Assembly: GCA_017962275.1 (NCBI GenBank)
Contig: JAGCVQ010000035.1
Coordinates: 1 to 32,449 of the forward strand
DNA length: 32,449 bases
Direction of reading: 5' to 3'
Source: Bacteroidales bacterium
GTDB taxonomy: Bacteria; Bacteroidota; Bacteroidia; Bacteroidales; WCHB1-69
The position numbers and the translations under genes were made by a program. This document shows positions 32,002 through 32,449 of this stretch, piece after piece. Position 1 is the stretch's first letter, and each line of letters begins with the position of its first letter. The notes beneath the pieces are model-generated. The model saw nothing but the letters and a program-made list of their open reading frames with translations, had not been told where the DNA came from and ran no database searches.

Positions 32002-32449
32002 ATGTATCCGATTTTACACCATCCCATTTTGGATATTCCCGAAAGGGAGATCACGACCTTTGAGTACAAGGGTCAGCAAGTGAAGGCCGCGAAAGGTTAT
32101 ACCATCGCGGCGGCCCTCCATCAGGCGGGTTTTCCCATCCACAGCCATAGTTTGAAAGGCCGCGAGCGCAGCATGGACTGCGGCATCGGCAAGTGCGGTG
32201 CCTGCGAAATGCTCGTGGACGGCGTGGTGAAGCGCATCTGCGTCACCCTCGTCGATGGCGTGAAGAAGGTGGAGGAGATCGCGCACAACTATCTCCCTGA
32301 AACCGACGCCAAACCCAACGCCGCCCCGAAAGTCTATAAGACCGAGGTCGCCATCATCGGTGCGGGTCCTGCCGGTCTCGCTTGCCGCGAACAGCTCAAC
32401 AAGTTCGGCATCCCCAACATCGTCATCGACAACAACGACCGCATCGGCG
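32002..32449 (+). CDS. 2Fe-2S and FAD-containing oxidoreductase (N-terminal part, cut by window edge)
   Basis: 149 codons are visible. A ferredoxin-like Fer2_4 domain comes first, with Cys in DCGIGKCGACEMLVDG and a further Cys in VVKRICVTLV, the expected 2Fe-2S ligands. A second domain begins with the dinucleotide motif VAIIGAGPAGLACREQL. This order (2Fe-2S then FAD/NAD) resembles the alpha subunit of sarcosine oxidase or HcnAB-like amine dehydrogenases. The substrate cannot be decided from this part. Promoter 31950-31957. Confidence 0.85.
   Translation, partial: MYPILHHPILDIPEREITTFEYKGQQVKAAKGYTIAAALHQAGFPIHSHSLKGRERSMDCGIGKCGACEMLVDGVVKRICVTLVDGVKKVEEIAHNYLPETDAKPNAAPKVYKTEVAIIGAGPAGLACREQLNKFGIPNIVIDNNDRIG

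Overview
The window reads as chromosome of an uncultured member of the Bacteroidetes, most likely order Bacteroidales. The evidence is a type IX secretion (T9SS) C-terminal sorting domain on a large surface protein, many promoters of the Bacteroidetes TAnnTTTG type, the pyrB-pyrI order, a Bacteroidetes-type ftsQ-ftsA-ftsZ block, butyrate kinase, and a secreted GH29 fucosidase typical of gut or rumen polysaccharide users. Almost all of it is well-behaved core genome. Accessory material is concentrated between about 5.0 and 8.5 kb.

Layout. 1-1440: pyrI (cut by the window edge) and pyrB on the minus strand, then a terminator and three tandem 35-nt repeats. 1438-4986: a 1,182-residue GLUG-repeat adhesin with a T9SS signal. 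4987-8560: an AT-richer accessory island. It holds a large imperfect hairpin, a broken AlbA_2-type gene, an AbiEii-like nucleotidyltransferase with its partner, a frameshifted STAS-like gene and a small MNT nucleotidyltransferase. Three copies of an 80-bp direct repeat punctuate the island, each just after a stop codon. 8596-12698 (plus): SWIM/SNF2 helicase and xylulokinase. 12695-16321 (minus): ftsQ-ftsA-ftsZ. 16445-18381 (minus): butyrate kinase and NAD kinase, translationally coupled. 18420-19876: a lipoprotein and a secreted protein of unknown function, transcribed divergently around a perfect palindrome. 19883-21816 (plus): mannose-6-phosphate isomerase, a tRNA methyltransferase and tRNA-Ala(GGC) with a terminator. 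21859-29677 (minus): D-Ala-D-Ala dipeptidase, fucosidase, dxs, a GT4 glycosyltransferase, an LptF/G permease and the N-terminal half of a split transketolase. 29786-31858 (minus): ruvC, a retropepsin-like protease and corA. From 32002 (plus): the start of a 2Fe-2S/FAD oxidoreductase, divergent from corA.

Most striking is the density of small repeats that interact with genes. A 28-nt palindrome (GTAGAGACG...CGTCTCTAC) occurs six times. Two copies are translated: inside the adhesin sorting domain, and in a different reading frame inside dxs. Another copy supplies the dxs stop codon. A further copy sits within a second structured repeat that forms the 5' end of the dipeptidase gene. The 80-bp repeat array looks cassette-like. 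I found no CRISPR array, prophage or intact insertion sequence. FtsZ carries an unusual Lys in the tubulin signature (GKGTGTG). All functional calls rest on reading motifs by eye; no database search was possible.
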